A DNA stretch of 64,000 bases from JAJECS01 sp965243625 (GTDB lineage: Bacteria; Chloroflexota; UBA11872): positions 372,001 to 436,000 of the forward strand of contig CBDEVI010000002.1 of NCBI GenBank assembly GCA_965243625.1. Reading direction: 5' to 3'. A model generated the notes under the pieces. It worked only from the letters and a program-made list of their open reading frames with translations, searched no databases and had not been told where the DNA came from. Shown one piece after another: positions 49,649-58,130 of this stretch. The stretch's first letter is position 1. Every line of letters starts with the position of its first letter. The position numbers were made by a program, and so were the translations under genes.

Positions 49649-51071
49649 AAGACTCGGCCGACGAACCCGCGTCGGCGCCACCGGGCCCGCGGGCCAGCGA
49701 GGCGACCAGCGCCAGCAGGGTGACGGCCGCGGCCGCCGCCCACGTCACGCGAAAGGCATCGAAGGCCGTGTCCAGCGGTTGATCTCCGACGACCGCGACG
49801 CCCAAGAGTCCCGCGGCCAGCACGCCCCACAGCGTGCCCCACAGCGCCTGGCCCACCGACTGCCCCGTATTTCGCGCCAGCGACATGGTGGCGCTGGCCT
49901 GGCCGCGATGGCGCGGCGCCGCGGCCCCCATGAGCGAGCTGGCGTTGGCGCTGTTGAACAGAGCGAGGCCCACGCCCGTCACCAGAGTCCGCACCACCAC
50001 GTCGCCCGGACCGGCCGCGTCGCCCAGGGTGGCCATCAGCGCCAGCCCGATGGCGGTGAGCGCAACGCCCACCGAGGCGATCGGTCGCGGCCCCAGTCGA
50101 TCGGCGAGCGCCCCTGACGGCGGCCCGAGCAACCCCATGAGCGCCGGAATCGTCGCCAGCACGAGGCCGACCTGAACCGGGGTCAGCCCAAGACCGCGCT
50201 GCAGATAGAACGGCAGCAGCAGGACGAGCGACGACAGCCCGGCGAACGCCAGGAAGGCCGCCAGCGTGGCCGCGCTCAGCTCGCGCACGCGGAACATCCC
50301 GAGGTCGACCGTCGGCGCGGGCGAGCGGCGCTGCCAGGCCAGGAACCCGCCGAGCAGCACAATCCCCGTCAGCAATGGCGCGAGCACCAGCGGCGCCGCC
50401 ACACCCGCGACTTGCACCCGATTGAGCCCGAACAGCACCAGCATGACGCCGGCCACCAGCGACGCCGCCCCGGCGAAGTCGAACCGCCGAGGTCCAACGG
50501 GCGCGGCGTAGGGAAGCGACCGCAGCCCCAGCGCCAGGCTGATCAGACCGACCGGAACGTTGAGGTAGAAGATCCAGCGCCAACCGATGGTGCCCACCAA
50601 CACGCCCCCGGCGAGCGGACCGGTGATGAGACCCGCCGAGACCGCGCTGAGCACCCAGCCCATGGCGCGGCCGCGCTCGTTTTCCGGGAACGCGTCGATC
50701 ACCAGCGCGGCGCCGATGGCCTGCGTGGCGGCGCTGCCAAGACCTTGCAAGACCCGGCACGCCACCAGCATCCACACGTTGACCGCCATGCCCGACAGCA
50801 GCGAGCCGGCCACGAAGATCGCAAGGCCGGCCACGAAGAACCGCCGCCGCCCCAGCACGTCGGCGGCGCGGCCAAACGGCAGCAGCAGCCCGGTGATGAC
50901 CAGCAGGTACGCCAGCACCACCCACTGCAGCGCGTCGAAGGTGGCGTCCAGCTCGACGGCCAGCGTGGGCAGCGTGATATTGACGGCGCTGGAGTCGAGC
51001 GTGGCCATGAACACGCTGGTCATGACCACGACGAGCGTGGTCCACTTGCGCGAGCGGGGCATCCGTTTCAT
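49632..51071 (-). CDS. DHA2 family MFS transporter
   Basis: The 479-residue exporter of the 14-TMS drug:H+ antiporter type has N-terminal signature MATLDSSAVNITLPTLAVELD, motif A GRAADVLGRRRFFVAGL, and motif C-like GPLAGGVLVGTIGWRWIFYLNVPVG. It is shorter than the exporter at 14150 because the last periplasmic loop is compact. ATG at 51071 (MKRMPRSRKWTTLVVVM) is preferred over an upstream start at 51104, which would overlap the preceding gene. It follows the 51085 gene by 13 bp and is probably co-transcribed with it. The cargo is unknown. Confidence 0.88.
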   Translation of the reverse strand: MKRMPRSRKWTTLVVVMTSVFMATLDSSAVNITLPTLAVELDATFDALQWVVLAYLLVITGLLLPFGRAADVLGRRRFFVAGLAIFVAGSLLSGMAVNVWMLVACRVLQGLGSAATQAIGAALVIDAFPENERGRAMGWVLSAVSAGLITGPLAGGVLVGTIGWRWIFYLNVPVGLISLALGLRSLPYAAPVGPRRFDFAGAASLVAGVMLVLFGLNRVQVAGVAAPLVLAPLLTGIVLLGGFLAWQRRSPAPTVDLGMFRVRELSAATLAAFLAFAGLSSLVLLLPFYLQRGLGLTPVQVGLVLATIPALMGLLGPPSGALADRLGPRPIASVGVALTAIGLALMATLGDAAGPGDVVVRTLVTGVGLALFNSANASSLMGAAAPRHRGQASATMSLARNTGQSVGQALWGTLWGVLAAGLLGVAVVGDQPLDTAFDAFRVTWAAAAAVTLLALVASLARGPGGADAGSSAESSRPGA

Positions 51072-51084
51072 GACGCGCCGCGGA

Positions 51085-51519
51085 TTAGCTGAGCGAACGC
51101 GCAAACTGCACCAGCGCGCCCGCGAGCCGCTCGGCGTCTTCGGTTGAAAGCGAGCTTGTGATCGTCACGGTCGCGAGGCCCGCGGCGCTCTCCGCTTCCA
51201 CATAGTGATCCAGGCGTTCACGCAGCGCTTCGAGGTCCTCCGCCGGCACGCCGCGGCGGCGCAGCAGGTCGAGGGCAACCTCCAGGCGCGGCTCGCGATG
51301 CCGGGCGTCGGGCGCGTAGACCCAGGCGATGCTCTGCAGCCGTTCCTCCAGCGGCGCCTGCAGGGCAAACCCCCGCGCGGTCGGCCGCAGCGGCAAGCCG
51401 GCGTCCTGCCAGCGGCCCAGCAGGTGCTCGCAGATGAGGAACAGCTCGGAGGGCATCCGGCGCTGGAGCGCCCGCACCTCGTCGTCGTCGCTGCGGTAGA
51501 CGCGGAACTCAGCCTCCAC
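51085..51519 (-). CDS. small protein of unknown function upstream of MFS gene
   Basis: This 144-residue protein is not recognised. It is acidic/helical with a Leu- and Arg-rich centre (ALDLLRRRGVPAEDLEALRERLDHY) and starts GTG 51519 (MEAEFRVYRSDDDEVRAL). The last part (VTITSSLSTEDAERLAGALVQFARSL) is amphipathic. It has no clear DNA-binding motif, so a role as regulator of the adjacent exporter is only a guess from its position 13 bp upstream. Codon use is normal for the window. Confidence 0.55.
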   Translation of the reverse strand: MEAEFRVYRSDDDEVRALQRRMPSELFLICEHLLGRWQDAGLPLRPTARGFALQAPLEERLQSIAWVYAPDARHREPRLEVALDLLRRRGVPAEDLEALRERLDHYVEAESAAGLATVTITSSLSTEDAERLAGALVQFARSLS

Positions 51520-51559
51520 CAGCCGCCTCCAACGTTCGGGCCGCAGATCGTCTTGGCGC

Positions 51560-51781
51560 CGGGGTAGGGGCGGGTTTCAAACCCGCCCGAACTCCAAACA
51601 TCCGGCGCGACTCCGGGTCCGACCGGACTGGATTCCGGCCTCCGCCGGAATGACGGAGGAGATGCCCGGTGGCCCATGCTGCGAGTGCGGTGGCCCATGC
51701 TGCGAGCAGAATGGGATTCCAAGACTTCATCCAGGCGAATCCGCTTCCCGGCGACGCGCTTGCCAGAGTAGCGGCGCGGCC
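51560..51781. repeat. repeat island (families E, B, D)
   Basis: Family E is at about 51562-51592 (gtaggggcgggtttcaaacc, inverted arms gggcgggttt/aaacccgccc). Extended family B spans 51597-51655 (ggattccggcctccgccgga core). Two degenerate family-D half-sites (ggtggcccatgctgcgag) lie at about 51669-51704, in tandem. No gene is seen. Confidence 0.65.
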
Positions 51782-52258
51782 CTACTTCAGCAGCCGCCCG
51801 ATCAGGCGCGCCGCCAGCGTCGACAGCCCCAGGGCCACGCCGAAGGCCACGGCCGCTCGCGGGCCGAACAGCGCCCGCACGTTGCCCTGGATGTTGGCGC
51901 CCACCACGGCCAGCGTCAGCACCCGGTCGGCCTGCACGTTGCCCGCCACGACCCACGACGCCGCCACGTTCTCGAGCTTCGCGTTGGCGGACAGGGCGCC
52001 CGCGACGGCGCTGTTGCGCACGGTGGCCTCACGCGCGGCTACGCCCCCCACCAGCGTCTGCCCGGTGGCCAGGGCATCGGCCCGCGCGACGCCGATGGCC
52101 GAGGCGTCACTCTGGAGGACGTCGGTCTGAAGGCGGCGCACGGACCCGCCGCGCACGATGGCGTTTTCGGCGCGCACCACGCCCACCGGCTGGCGGTTCA
52201 GGCGCACGGTCTCGCCGTGGGTCTGCTGCAGCGGCTGGTGATCGTCACGATCAGTCAT
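51782..52258 (-). CDS. repetitive beta-helix-like protein with C-terminal membrane segment
   Basis: The 158-residue protein has residues about 20-130 in a loose repeat of short strands (AENAIVRGGSVRRLQTDVLQ, SDASAIGVARADALATGQTL, REATVRNSAVAGALSANAKL, ENVAASWVVAGNVQADRVLT). The pattern of alternating small hydrophobics and Asn/Gly resembles bactofilin or other right-handed beta-helices. A C-terminal hydrophobic segment follows (AAVAFGVALGLSTLAARLIG). I know no function. ATG at 52258 overlaps the larC stop by 8 bp, so it is the last gene of eno-larB-larC. Confidence 0.6.
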   Translation of the reverse strand: MTDRDDHQPLQQTHGETVRLNRQPVGVVRAENAIVRGGSVRRLQTDVLQSDASAIGVARADALATGQTLVGGVAAREATVRNSAVAGALSANAKLENVAASWVVAGNVQADRVLTLAVVGANIQGNVRALFGPRAAVAFGVALGLSTLAARLIGRLLK

Positions 52259-53468
52259 CTGGGCCTCCCAATGCCGGCTGAGTCGGGGGCGCGGCTTCCC
52301 ATCCGGCAGCCCGAGCCGCATCGTAAACCGTCTGCAAGCGAACGTCGTGCTCGCGCGCGGCGCGGGCGCAGTCGTCGGCCTCCGGCGCCACGTCGCGCAG
52401 GCGTCCATTGAGGTACGAGGCCTTGACCGAAATGGGCCCGTAGGGCGTGTCGACGCGCAGCGAATGCCGCGGAACCTTCACGCGCCGCGCGTCGTGCAAC
52501 CGCACTCCCAGCGTCGATGTCTCGCGCAGCAGGACGTCGACCGCGGCGTCGCTCGTTTCCGGGGCCGCCAGCACGCGGATTAGCGTTCCCGGTCGCCCCT
52601 TCTTCATCACCAGCGGCGTGAGAGTGACGTCCAACGCGCCCGCCTCGAACAGCCGCTCGCTGACCGAGGGGTAGTGCTCCGGGTTCATGTCGTCCACGTT
52701 CGCCTCGATCACGGTCACCACGTCCGTGCCGAGCGTGCTCGCGGCCTCACCCAGCGTGACCCGCAGCACATTGGGGATGGCGAGGTCGGCGGTGCCCGCG
52801 CCGTAGCCCGTCGCCGTCACGCGCATCGGAGGCGCCTGGCCGGCATTCGTGGTGAACTCGGTGAGCACCAGGGCGCCGGTTGGGGTGAGCAGCTCGGCGA
52901 CAACGTCGGTCGCGTAGATTTCGAGCGCTGACCCCTCGAGAAGCTGCAGCGTCGCCGGCGCCGGAACCGGCAGAACGCCGTGCGAGGTCGTGACCGTTCC
53001 CGTGCCTGCACTGATGGCCGACGTGCTCATGGCCGTGATGTCCAACAGGTCCACCGCCACGCACGCGCCCACGATGTCGAGCACCGCGTCAACCGCGCCG
53101 AGCTCGTGAAAGTGCGCGTCGTTCACATTCACGCCGTGAACCGCTGCCTCGGCCTCAGCCAGCCGCCGCACCATCCTCTGCGCCCGGTCCTTGATGGGCG
53201 CTCCCAGCCCGCCCGCGCCGATGACCGCCGCCATCGACGCGGGGTCGCTCAGCGTTCCGTGCCCGATGCCGGCCTCGATCTCGAAATCCATGTGCGTCGC
53301 CGCGATCGGACCCTTGCGTACCGACCGGCGGACCAGGCGCCACGGCGGCAGATCGAGCGTGCGCAGCTCGGCTTCCAGCGCGGCCTGGTCCAGCCCCGCG
53401 TCGAGCAGCGCGCCCAGGAACATGTTGCCGCTGGCGCCCGACGGGCAATCGACGCGGGCGATGGTCAT
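52251..53468 (-). CDS. larC: nickel-pincer cofactor metallochelatase LarC
   Basis: LarC inserts nickel into the pyridinium-3,5-bisthiocarboxylic acid mononucleotide precursor, using CTP, to make the cofactor of lactate racemase and related enzymes. The 405-residue protein has the family start RVDCPSGASGNMFLGALLDAG, the His-rich motif VNDAHFHELGAVDAVLDIVG, PVPAPATLQLLEG, LTPTGALVL, and EANVDDMNPEHYPSVSERLFEAGALDV. In some species larC is split by programmed frameshifting; here it is one continuous frame. It overlaps larB by 4 bp. ATG at 53468. Confidence 0.93.
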   Translation of the reverse strand: MTIARVDCPSGASGNMFLGALLDAGLDQAALEAELRTLDLPPWRLVRRSVRKGPIAATHMDFEIEAGIGHGTLSDPASMAAVIGAGGLGAPIKDRAQRMVRRLAEAEAAVHGVNVNDAHFHELGAVDAVLDIVGACVAVDLLDITAMSTSAISAGTGTVTTSHGVLPVPAPATLQLLEGSALEIYATDVVAELLTPTGALVLTEFTTNAGQAPPMRVTATGYGAGTADLAIPNVLRVTLGEAASTLGTDVVTVIEANVDDMNPEHYPSVSERLFEAGALDVTLTPLVMKKGRPGTLIRVLAAPETSDAAVDVLLRETSTLGVRLHDARRVKVPRHSLRVDTPYGPISVKASYLNGRLRDVAPEADDCARAAREHDVRLQTVYDAARAAGWEAAPPTQPALGGPDD

Positions 53469-54232
53469 TCGGACGTCGCTCCGCCGGCGCTGCGCGCGAT
53501 CAACGCCGCCTGGTAGCCCGCGCCGAAACCGTTGTCGATGTTGACCACCGACACGCCCGGCGCGCAGCCGCTGAGCATGGCCAGCAACGCCGCGATGCCG
53601 CCCAGCGACGCGCCGTAACCGACGCTGGTGGGCACGGCGATCACCGGCCGGTCCGTCAGGCCGCCCACCACGCTGGGCAGGGCGCCCTCCATACCCGCCA
53701 CCGCCACGATGGCGTCGGCCGCGTCCAGGTGCTCGCGCTGGGCGAGCAGTCGATGCAATCCCGCCACGCCCACGTCGCCGATGGTGGTCGTGTGGGCGCC
53801 GAGCGCCTCGGCCGTCACGTGGGCCTCCGCCGCCACTGCCGCGTCGGACGTTCCGCCGGTGAGCACCAGCACGCGGCCGTTGGGTTCGGACCGCGGCTCG
53901 GGCGCACGGGTGATCATGCGCGCGTCCTCATGAAATACCGCGTCCGGCAGCTCGGCGCGCACGGCCTCGAAAGCCGCCGCGTCAGTCTTGGTGACGAGCA
54001 CCGGCTGCGCGTGTTCCGCCAGCGACGCCGCGATGGCGGCGATTTGGGCCGGGGTCTTGCCCGCGCCGTAGATGACCTCCGGCATGCCGGTGCGCAGCGC
54101 GCGGTGGGTATCGACACGGGCGAATCCCAGGTCGTCGATGGGCTGATAGCGCAGCCGCTGCATCGCGGCTTCGGCGCTGATCGCGCCGCCGGCGACCTGC
54201 TCTAGCAGGTCCCGCAGGTCGTCGGGCGTCAC
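53465..54232 (-). CDS. larB: nicotinic acid adenine dinucleotide carboxylase/hydrolase LarB
   Basis: LarB makes the first intermediate of the nickel-pincer cofactor from NaAD and CO2. The 255-residue protein has a helical N-terminus (DDLRDLLEQVAGGAISAEAAMQRLR), the conserved GFARVDTHRALRTGMPEVIYGAGKTPAQI, and an AIR-carboxylase-like C-terminal domain (VLVLTGGTSDAAVAAEA, GMEGALPSVVGGLTDRPVIAVPTSVGYGASLGG). GTG at 54232 overlaps the enolase stop as GTGA. LarE and LarA are not in the window, so the enzyme using the cofactor must be elsewhere. Confidence 0.92.
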   Translation of the reverse strand: MTPDDLRDLLEQVAGGAISAEAAMQRLRYQPIDDLGFARVDTHRALRTGMPEVIYGAGKTPAQIAAIAASLAEHAQPVLVTKTDAAAFEAVRAELPDAVFHEDARMITRAPEPRSEPNGRVLVLTGGTSDAAVAAEAHVTAEALGAHTTTIGDVGVAGLHRLLAQREHLDAADAIVAVAGMEGALPSVVGGLTDRPVIAVPTSVGYGASLGGIAALLAMLSGCAPGVSVVNIDNGFGAGYQAALIARSAGGATSE

Positions 54233-55527
54233 ACCAGGACTCGGCGAATGCTCGTGAACGCCTGCGGACCGGCATAGCGACCCGCCGCGCCCAGGTCTTC
54301 CTCGATGCGCAGCAGGGCGTTGTACTTGGCCACGCGGTCGGTGCGACAGGGCGCCCCCGCCTTGATCTGTCCGGCGTTCGTGGCCACCGCGAGGTCGGCG
54401 ATGGTCGTGTCCTCGGTCTCGCCGGAGCGGTGCGAGATGACCACGCTGAACCCGGCGCGCTGGGCCAGCTCGATCGCGGCCTGGGTCTCCGAGAGCGAGC
54501 CGACCTGGTTGACCTTGATCAATATGCTGTTCGCCGCCTGCTCCTCGACGGCGCGCTCCAAACGCTCGGTGCTGGTGACCAGCAAATCGTCGCCAACCAG
54601 TTGCACGCGGTCGCCCAGGGCCGCCGTCAGGTCTCGCCAGCCCGCCCAGTCGTCCTCGCCCATGCCGTCCTCGATCGACAGCAGCGGGAAGCGGTCGGCC
54701 CACTCGACCCACAGCTCGACCAGCTCGGCGCGCGTCAGCGTCCGGTCTTCGCGGTCCAGGCGATAGGTCCCGTCGGGCTGGATCAGCTCGGTTGCCGCGG
54801 CATCGATGCCGAGGTAAATGTCCGCCCCGGGCTGATAGCCGGCGGACTCGATGGCCTGCACGAGCAGCTCCATCGCCGCGGCGTTGGAGGACAACGCCGG
54901 CGCGAATCCGCCCTCGTCGCCGACGCTGGTCGACAACCCGCGCCGCGACAGCTCGTCGTGCAGGGCGTGATAGACCTCGGCGCCCGCCCGCAGCGCCTGG
55001 CTGAACGTCGGGCGGCCCACCGGCAGGACCATGAATTCCTGGAAGTCGGTGCTGCCGGCGGCGTGCTGGCCGCCGTTGAGCAGGTTCATCATCGGCACGG
55101 GCAGCGTGGCGCCGAACGGTCCGCCCAGGTAGCGGTAGAGCGGCAGCCCCACCTCATCCGCCGCCGCATGCGCCACGGCGAGCGAGACGCCCAGGATGGC
55201 GTTGGCGCCCAGCGAGGCCTTGTTCGGCGTGCCGTCCACCGCCAGCAGCATGGCGTCCACGGCGGTCTGGTTGGTGGCGTCCTCGCCCTCGATCTCCGGT
55301 CCGAGCACGCCGAGGATGTGGTGGACGGCCTTCTGCACCCCGCGCCCGTGATAGCGCTCGGGGTCCTGGTCGCGCAGTTCGAGGGCCTCGTGAGCGCCCG
55401 TGGACGCGCCCGAAGGCACCGCCGCACGGCCAATGGCGCCGCTTTCCAGCGCGACGTCAACCTCGACCGTGGGGTTGCCGCGCGAATCGAGAATCTCGCG
55501 TGCGCGAACACTCGCAATAGCCGTCAC
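54229..55527 (-). CDS. eno: enolase
   Basis: The 432-residue glycolytic enzyme converts 2-phosphoglycerate to phosphoenolpyruvate. Family blocks: AREILDSRGNPTVEVDV, PSGASTGAHEALELRD, NLLNGGQHA, DEGGFAPAL, LSIEDGMGEDDWAGW, LVGDDLLVT and SHRSGETEDTTIADLAVAT. Metal ligands and the catalytic Lys/Glu positions fall in intact motifs. GTG at 55527 has a gagga ribosome-binding site 8 nt upstream. It leads an operon with larB and larC, an uncommon pairing. Confidence 0.97.
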   Translation of the reverse strand: MTAIASVRAREILDSRGNPTVEVDVALESGAIGRAAVPSGASTGAHEALELRDQDPERYHGRGVQKAVHHILGVLGPEIEGEDATNQTAVDAMLLAVDGTPNKASLGANAILGVSLAVAHAAADEVGLPLYRYLGGPFGATLPVPMMNLLNGGQHAAGSTDFQEFMVLPVGRPTFSQALRAGAEVYHALHDELSRRGLSTSVGDEGGFAPALSSNAAAMELLVQAIESAGYQPGADIYLGIDAAATELIQPDGTYRLDREDRTLTRAELVELWVEWADRFPLLSIEDGMGEDDWAGWRDLTAALGDRVQLVGDDLLVTSTERLERAVEEQAANSILIKVNQVGSLSETQAAIELAQRAGFSVVISHRSGETEDTTIADLAVATNAGQIKAGAPCRTDRVAKYNALLRIEEDLGAAGRYAGPQAFTSIRRVLV

Positions 55528-55595
55528 GGCTGTGTCCTCTCGCGGCGCGCAGAACCCGACGTACTCAAGATATCCGTTTCACGCGCCGGTCCGGC

Positions 55596-55633
55596 CCCTT
55601 CTCCCTGGGGGAGAAGGTTGGGATGAGGGGACG
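55596..55633. repeat. family C repeat
   Basis: ccccttctccctgggggaga followed by aggttgggatgagggg lies between enolase and the sialidase-like gene. It is the reverse orientation of the copies at 7490 and 9943. Confidence 0.65.
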
Positions 55634-55668
55634 ACGCAGAGGCGATCACCGCCCCCGACTAGGTCCAC

Positions 55669-56865
55669 CTACGCAACCTGCACATCGATCACGATCCGCC
55701 GGATCGACTGCGTGGGCAACTCGTTCGTGCCCAGCTCGCGCGTGAAGTCCGAGTGCGAGTACGCCACGTGCAGCTGGTTGCCCCGCTGTATCACCGAGGT
55801 GTACGAGCAGCCCGGACCCGTGTGAAACGCGAACGGGTACTCCCAATGCTCGCCGGTGCCGTCCAGGCTCAGCGTCACGTGCGTGATCTGGGGATGCCCA
55901 TATGCCCCGCGCCCGGCGACGCAGGCCAGAACGCCGTTGTCCAGCTTTTGCAGGCGCGGCTTCACGCCCTGCCAGCCGACCGACTCCGGCGCCGACCAGG
56001 TCTCGCCGCCGTCCGTCGAGCGCGACTGGAACATGGGCGAATAGCCGCCCGTCCGCATCATGCAGAGGATGTCGCCGTTGTCGAGCTGGATGACATCCGG
56101 CTCGTCGAACCCCTCGTCCACCGCCCGATCCGCCGGGCCGTAGACCGGCTTGTGGTCGTGGGGATGGAAGTGTTCGACGAACTTCCAGGTGGCCCCGCGG
56201 TCGGACGACCTAATGACTGAGCTCGAGAAGCTGTATTGCATCATGGGCCGTCCGCTGGGGCTCAGCCCGTCGAGCACCTCCGGCGGGCCGACCTGCTGCT
56301 CGAACACGGTCATGTAGTCCCCGTTGTCCAGCTCGATCAGGCGGGAGTAGTTCTCGAAGGACGCCTCGTCCCACGGAAACCCCTCGACCTTGAACGGGTG
56401 AAGCTCCAGCAGTTCGCCCGACTTCGACCAGCGGCGCAGCTGAAACGTCGAGTCTGCCCGCTGCTGGACGAGGTGATACGGCCCCTCGGCGCTCAGATAT
56501 GGCTCCTGGTAGTTCTCGAGGGGGTAGGTGTCGATGCGGGTGATCGTGCCGTCGCTGGGATAGCCGATGATTCCCGAGCCGAAGTCCATGGTGTTGAGGC
56601 CGGTTGTCGGATGCCGGTCGATGAACGGCGAGTCGTCCGGCGCCGGCTGCCAGGTCGCGCCCAGGTCGCTGGAGACCACGGCCGCCAGCGGCTCCACCCC
56701 GCCGTGCCGCCCGCGGTGATAGGACATGAACAGGTTGTCGCCCTCGAGCTCCACGAGGCCCGGAAAGTTGACGACGCTGTCGGTCACCTCCAGCCACACG
56801 TCCGGCTCCGACGCGCTGATCACCACTTCGCGCGATCCGTTGCTGTACCTCGCCTGCTTGATCAT
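55669..56865 (-). CDS. sialidase-like BNR/Asp-box protein
   Basis: The 398-residue beta-propeller has three Asp-box motifs: SSDLGATW, SSDRGATW and STDGGETW. Other blade sequences are GLVELEGDNLFMSYHRGRHGG, DEPDVIQLDNGDILCMMRTGGY and GVKPRLQKLDNGVLACVAGRG. This is the exo-alpha-sialidase/BNR fold. No signal peptide is seen. Conserved Arg residues exist (R in MMRTGG and KPRLQK), but I cannot confirm the sialidase triad, so it may be another glycosidase or a binding protein. ATG at 56865 is directly preceded by a copy of the direct repeat that also precedes mntA. Confidence 0.75.
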   Translation of the reverse strand: MIKQARYSNGSREVVISASEPDVWLEVTDSVVNFPGLVELEGDNLFMSYHRGRHGGVEPLAAVVSSDLGATWQPAPDDSPFIDRHPTTGLNTMDFGSGIIGYPSDGTITRIDTYPLENYQEPYLSAEGPYHLVQQRADSTFQLRRWSKSGELLELHPFKVEGFPWDEASFENYSRLIELDNGDYMTVFEQQVGPPEVLDGLSPSGRPMMQYSFSSSVIRSSDRGATWKFVEHFHPHDHKPVYGPADRAVDEGFDEPDVIQLDNGDILCMMRTGGYSPMFQSRSTDGGETWSAPESVGWQGVKPRLQKLDNGVLACVAGRGAYGHPQITHVTLSLDGTGEHWEYPFAFHTGPGCSYTSVIQRGNQLHVAYSHSDFTRELGTNELPTQSIRRIVIDVQVA

Positions 56866-57006
56866 TGCTGCACCCCGCCACCGCTCAGGCCGCGACTCAC
56901 GCGGCTACGTGCATCGTAGGAGCCGAAGGCCGCGGGCGCACGAGGAACCGGGCGGCGGTAGTGGGCCAATCCAGTCACGGCCCGCACGCGTAGGCAGGTG
57001 TCACTC
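56866..57006. repeat. imperfect direct repeat, copy 1 (flanks mntA-hepT)
   Basis: This is about 140 bp, most similar to 57784-57917 in its distal half (e.g. ccagtcacggcccgcacgcg, then caggtgtcactcg). Shared blocks near the proximal end are gcaccccgc and tgcatcgtag. Both copies start directly upstream of a leftward start codon. Confidence 0.7.
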
Positions 57007-57114
57007 GGGCTCGGAGCCTGCCCCTACTCGATACGGGGTCGGAATCTAAGCACCGGTACGTACGTCAGCAACAGAGTCGAGGGAATCAGCAATACGCGGC
57101 GTGGGCGGTGCGAA

Positions 57115-57485
57115 TCAGGCGGCGTTGCCCGGCCCTGCTCCGCCAGCTTCTTCAAGCAAGGCGCGCAGGTGTGGAGTCAACTCGGGAACGCTTTGGTACA
57201 CGATGCCCCAAATGAGATCGTCGTCGATGCCGAGATAGCCATGAATGATCCGATTCCTGGTCCCGATGACGTCGCGCCACGGTATCTCCGCATGTGCGCG
57301 CGCACGGCCGCCGGAACGCGCGTCGCGGCTTCACCCACCAGCTCGAGATTGCGCAACGTAGCGTCGTAAGTGCGCCGGTCGCTAAGGAAGTCCGCCTGGT
57401 CCATGCCGGCCGTGTAGGCCGTGACCCGCTCACAGGCCTGGAGCATGTCGCGCACGTACAAGTCCCAGCGGCGTCGCTCACACAC
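57115..57485 (-). pseudogene. hepT: HepT-like HEPN ribonuclease toxin, frameshifted
   Basis: From GTG 57485 the frame reads RRRWDLYVRDMLQACERVTAYTAG ... ATLRNLELVGEAATRVPAAVRAHM, the N-terminal HepT (DUF86) sequence. After codon HM-R it loses homology, and the adjacent frame takes over: EIPWRDVIGTRNRIIHGYLG ... LIWGIVYQSVPEL, ending at TGA 57115. The join needs one added base (family: M-P-E-I-P-W; here ATGCGGAGATACC lacks one C near 57293). The toxin motif R-x4-H (RNRIIH) lies in the second frame, so the mRNA as read encodes no active site. It overlaps mntA by 8 bp. A real 1-nt deletion or an assembly error are both possible. Confidence 0.85.
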
Positions 57486-57783
57486 GGACGGCCTCAGCCT
57501 CGATGTATGGGCGCAACTCTCGCCGCAGCGCTCGGTCCGTGACCAGATCGACGGGCCGTCCGAGGAGGTCCTCAATGTAGAACTGGAGCCCAAAGAAGCG
57601 CTCTGGATTGGTGGGACGGTCGAAGCTGACGAGAATGTCGACATCACTGTCCGGGCCCAACGCGTCGCGCGCCGCCGAGCCAAAGAGCGCCAACTCGTCG
57701 ACGCCAAATCGCTCGACCAACTCGGCCTTGTGCCCACGCAGAAGGTCCAGCGCTTCGGCGCTACTCCGCGCTTGATTGGTCAT
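57478..57783 (-). CDS. mntA: MntA-like minimal nucleotidyltransferase antitoxin
   Basis: The 101-residue protein has the nucleotidyltransferase motif G-S-x-A-R-x7-D-x-D (FGSAARDALGPDSDVDILVSF). In characterised HEPN-MNT systems MntA neutralises HepT by adding AMP to a tyrosine near its active site. The C-terminal helix is FFGLQFYIEDLLGRPVDLVTDRALRRELRPYIEAEAVRV. ATG at 57783 (MTNQARSSAEAL) is preferred to the upstream start at 57852, which lies in repeat DNA. It is first in the mntA-hepT operon and is intact, although the toxin gene is broken. Confidence 0.88.
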   Translation of the reverse strand: MTNQARSSAEALDLLRGHKAELVERFGVDELALFGSAARDALGPDSDVDILVSFDRPTNPERFFGLQFYIEDLLGRPVDLVTDRALRRELRPYIEAEAVRV

Positions 57784-57917
57784 CTTCCGCACCCCGCAAG
57801 CCACGCTACGCACGGCCTCCTGCATCGTAGAGGCCGCACGCCCCCCGCGCACGGAGAACGGGACGGTGGTAGCGACCCGATCCAGTCACGGCGCGCACGC
57901 GCGGGCAGCTGTCACTC
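57784..57917. repeat. imperfect direct repeat, copy 2 (flanks mntA-hepT)
   Basis: It begins at the mntA start codon and aligns with 56866-57006. The distal half includes gatccagtcacggcgcgcac followed by gcagctgtcactcg. With copy 1 it brackets the toxin-antitoxin module. Confidence 0.7.
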
Positions 57918-57987
57918 GCGTGAAGGTGGACGTCCACCCTACGGCTCATTCCCGAGCCCCATCTTGTCAACCGGTGCACCCCAACGC

Positions 57988-58078
57988 GTCATGCCGAGCG
58001 CAGGGCGGTATCGAGAGAACTCAATCTCCAGGCGCGCCGGATAACGATCGAGATTCCTTACCTTGATTCGGAACGACG
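57988..58078. repeat. degenerate family A repeat pair
   Basis: gtcatgccgagcgcagggcg (left arm) and gagattccttaccttgattc followed by ggaacgacg (right arm) are a weathered version of the family-A palindrome. The remainder of 57918-58130 has no gene. Confidence 0.55.
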
Positions 58079-58130
58079 ATTGCGGCTGATCGGTGACCTA
58101 CGCACGGGCGATTTGACTGGCGATCGCGAG

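Noticed and set aside
52251..53468. Programmed frameshift in larC
   Set aside because: The whole gene is one continuous frame with both halves intact.
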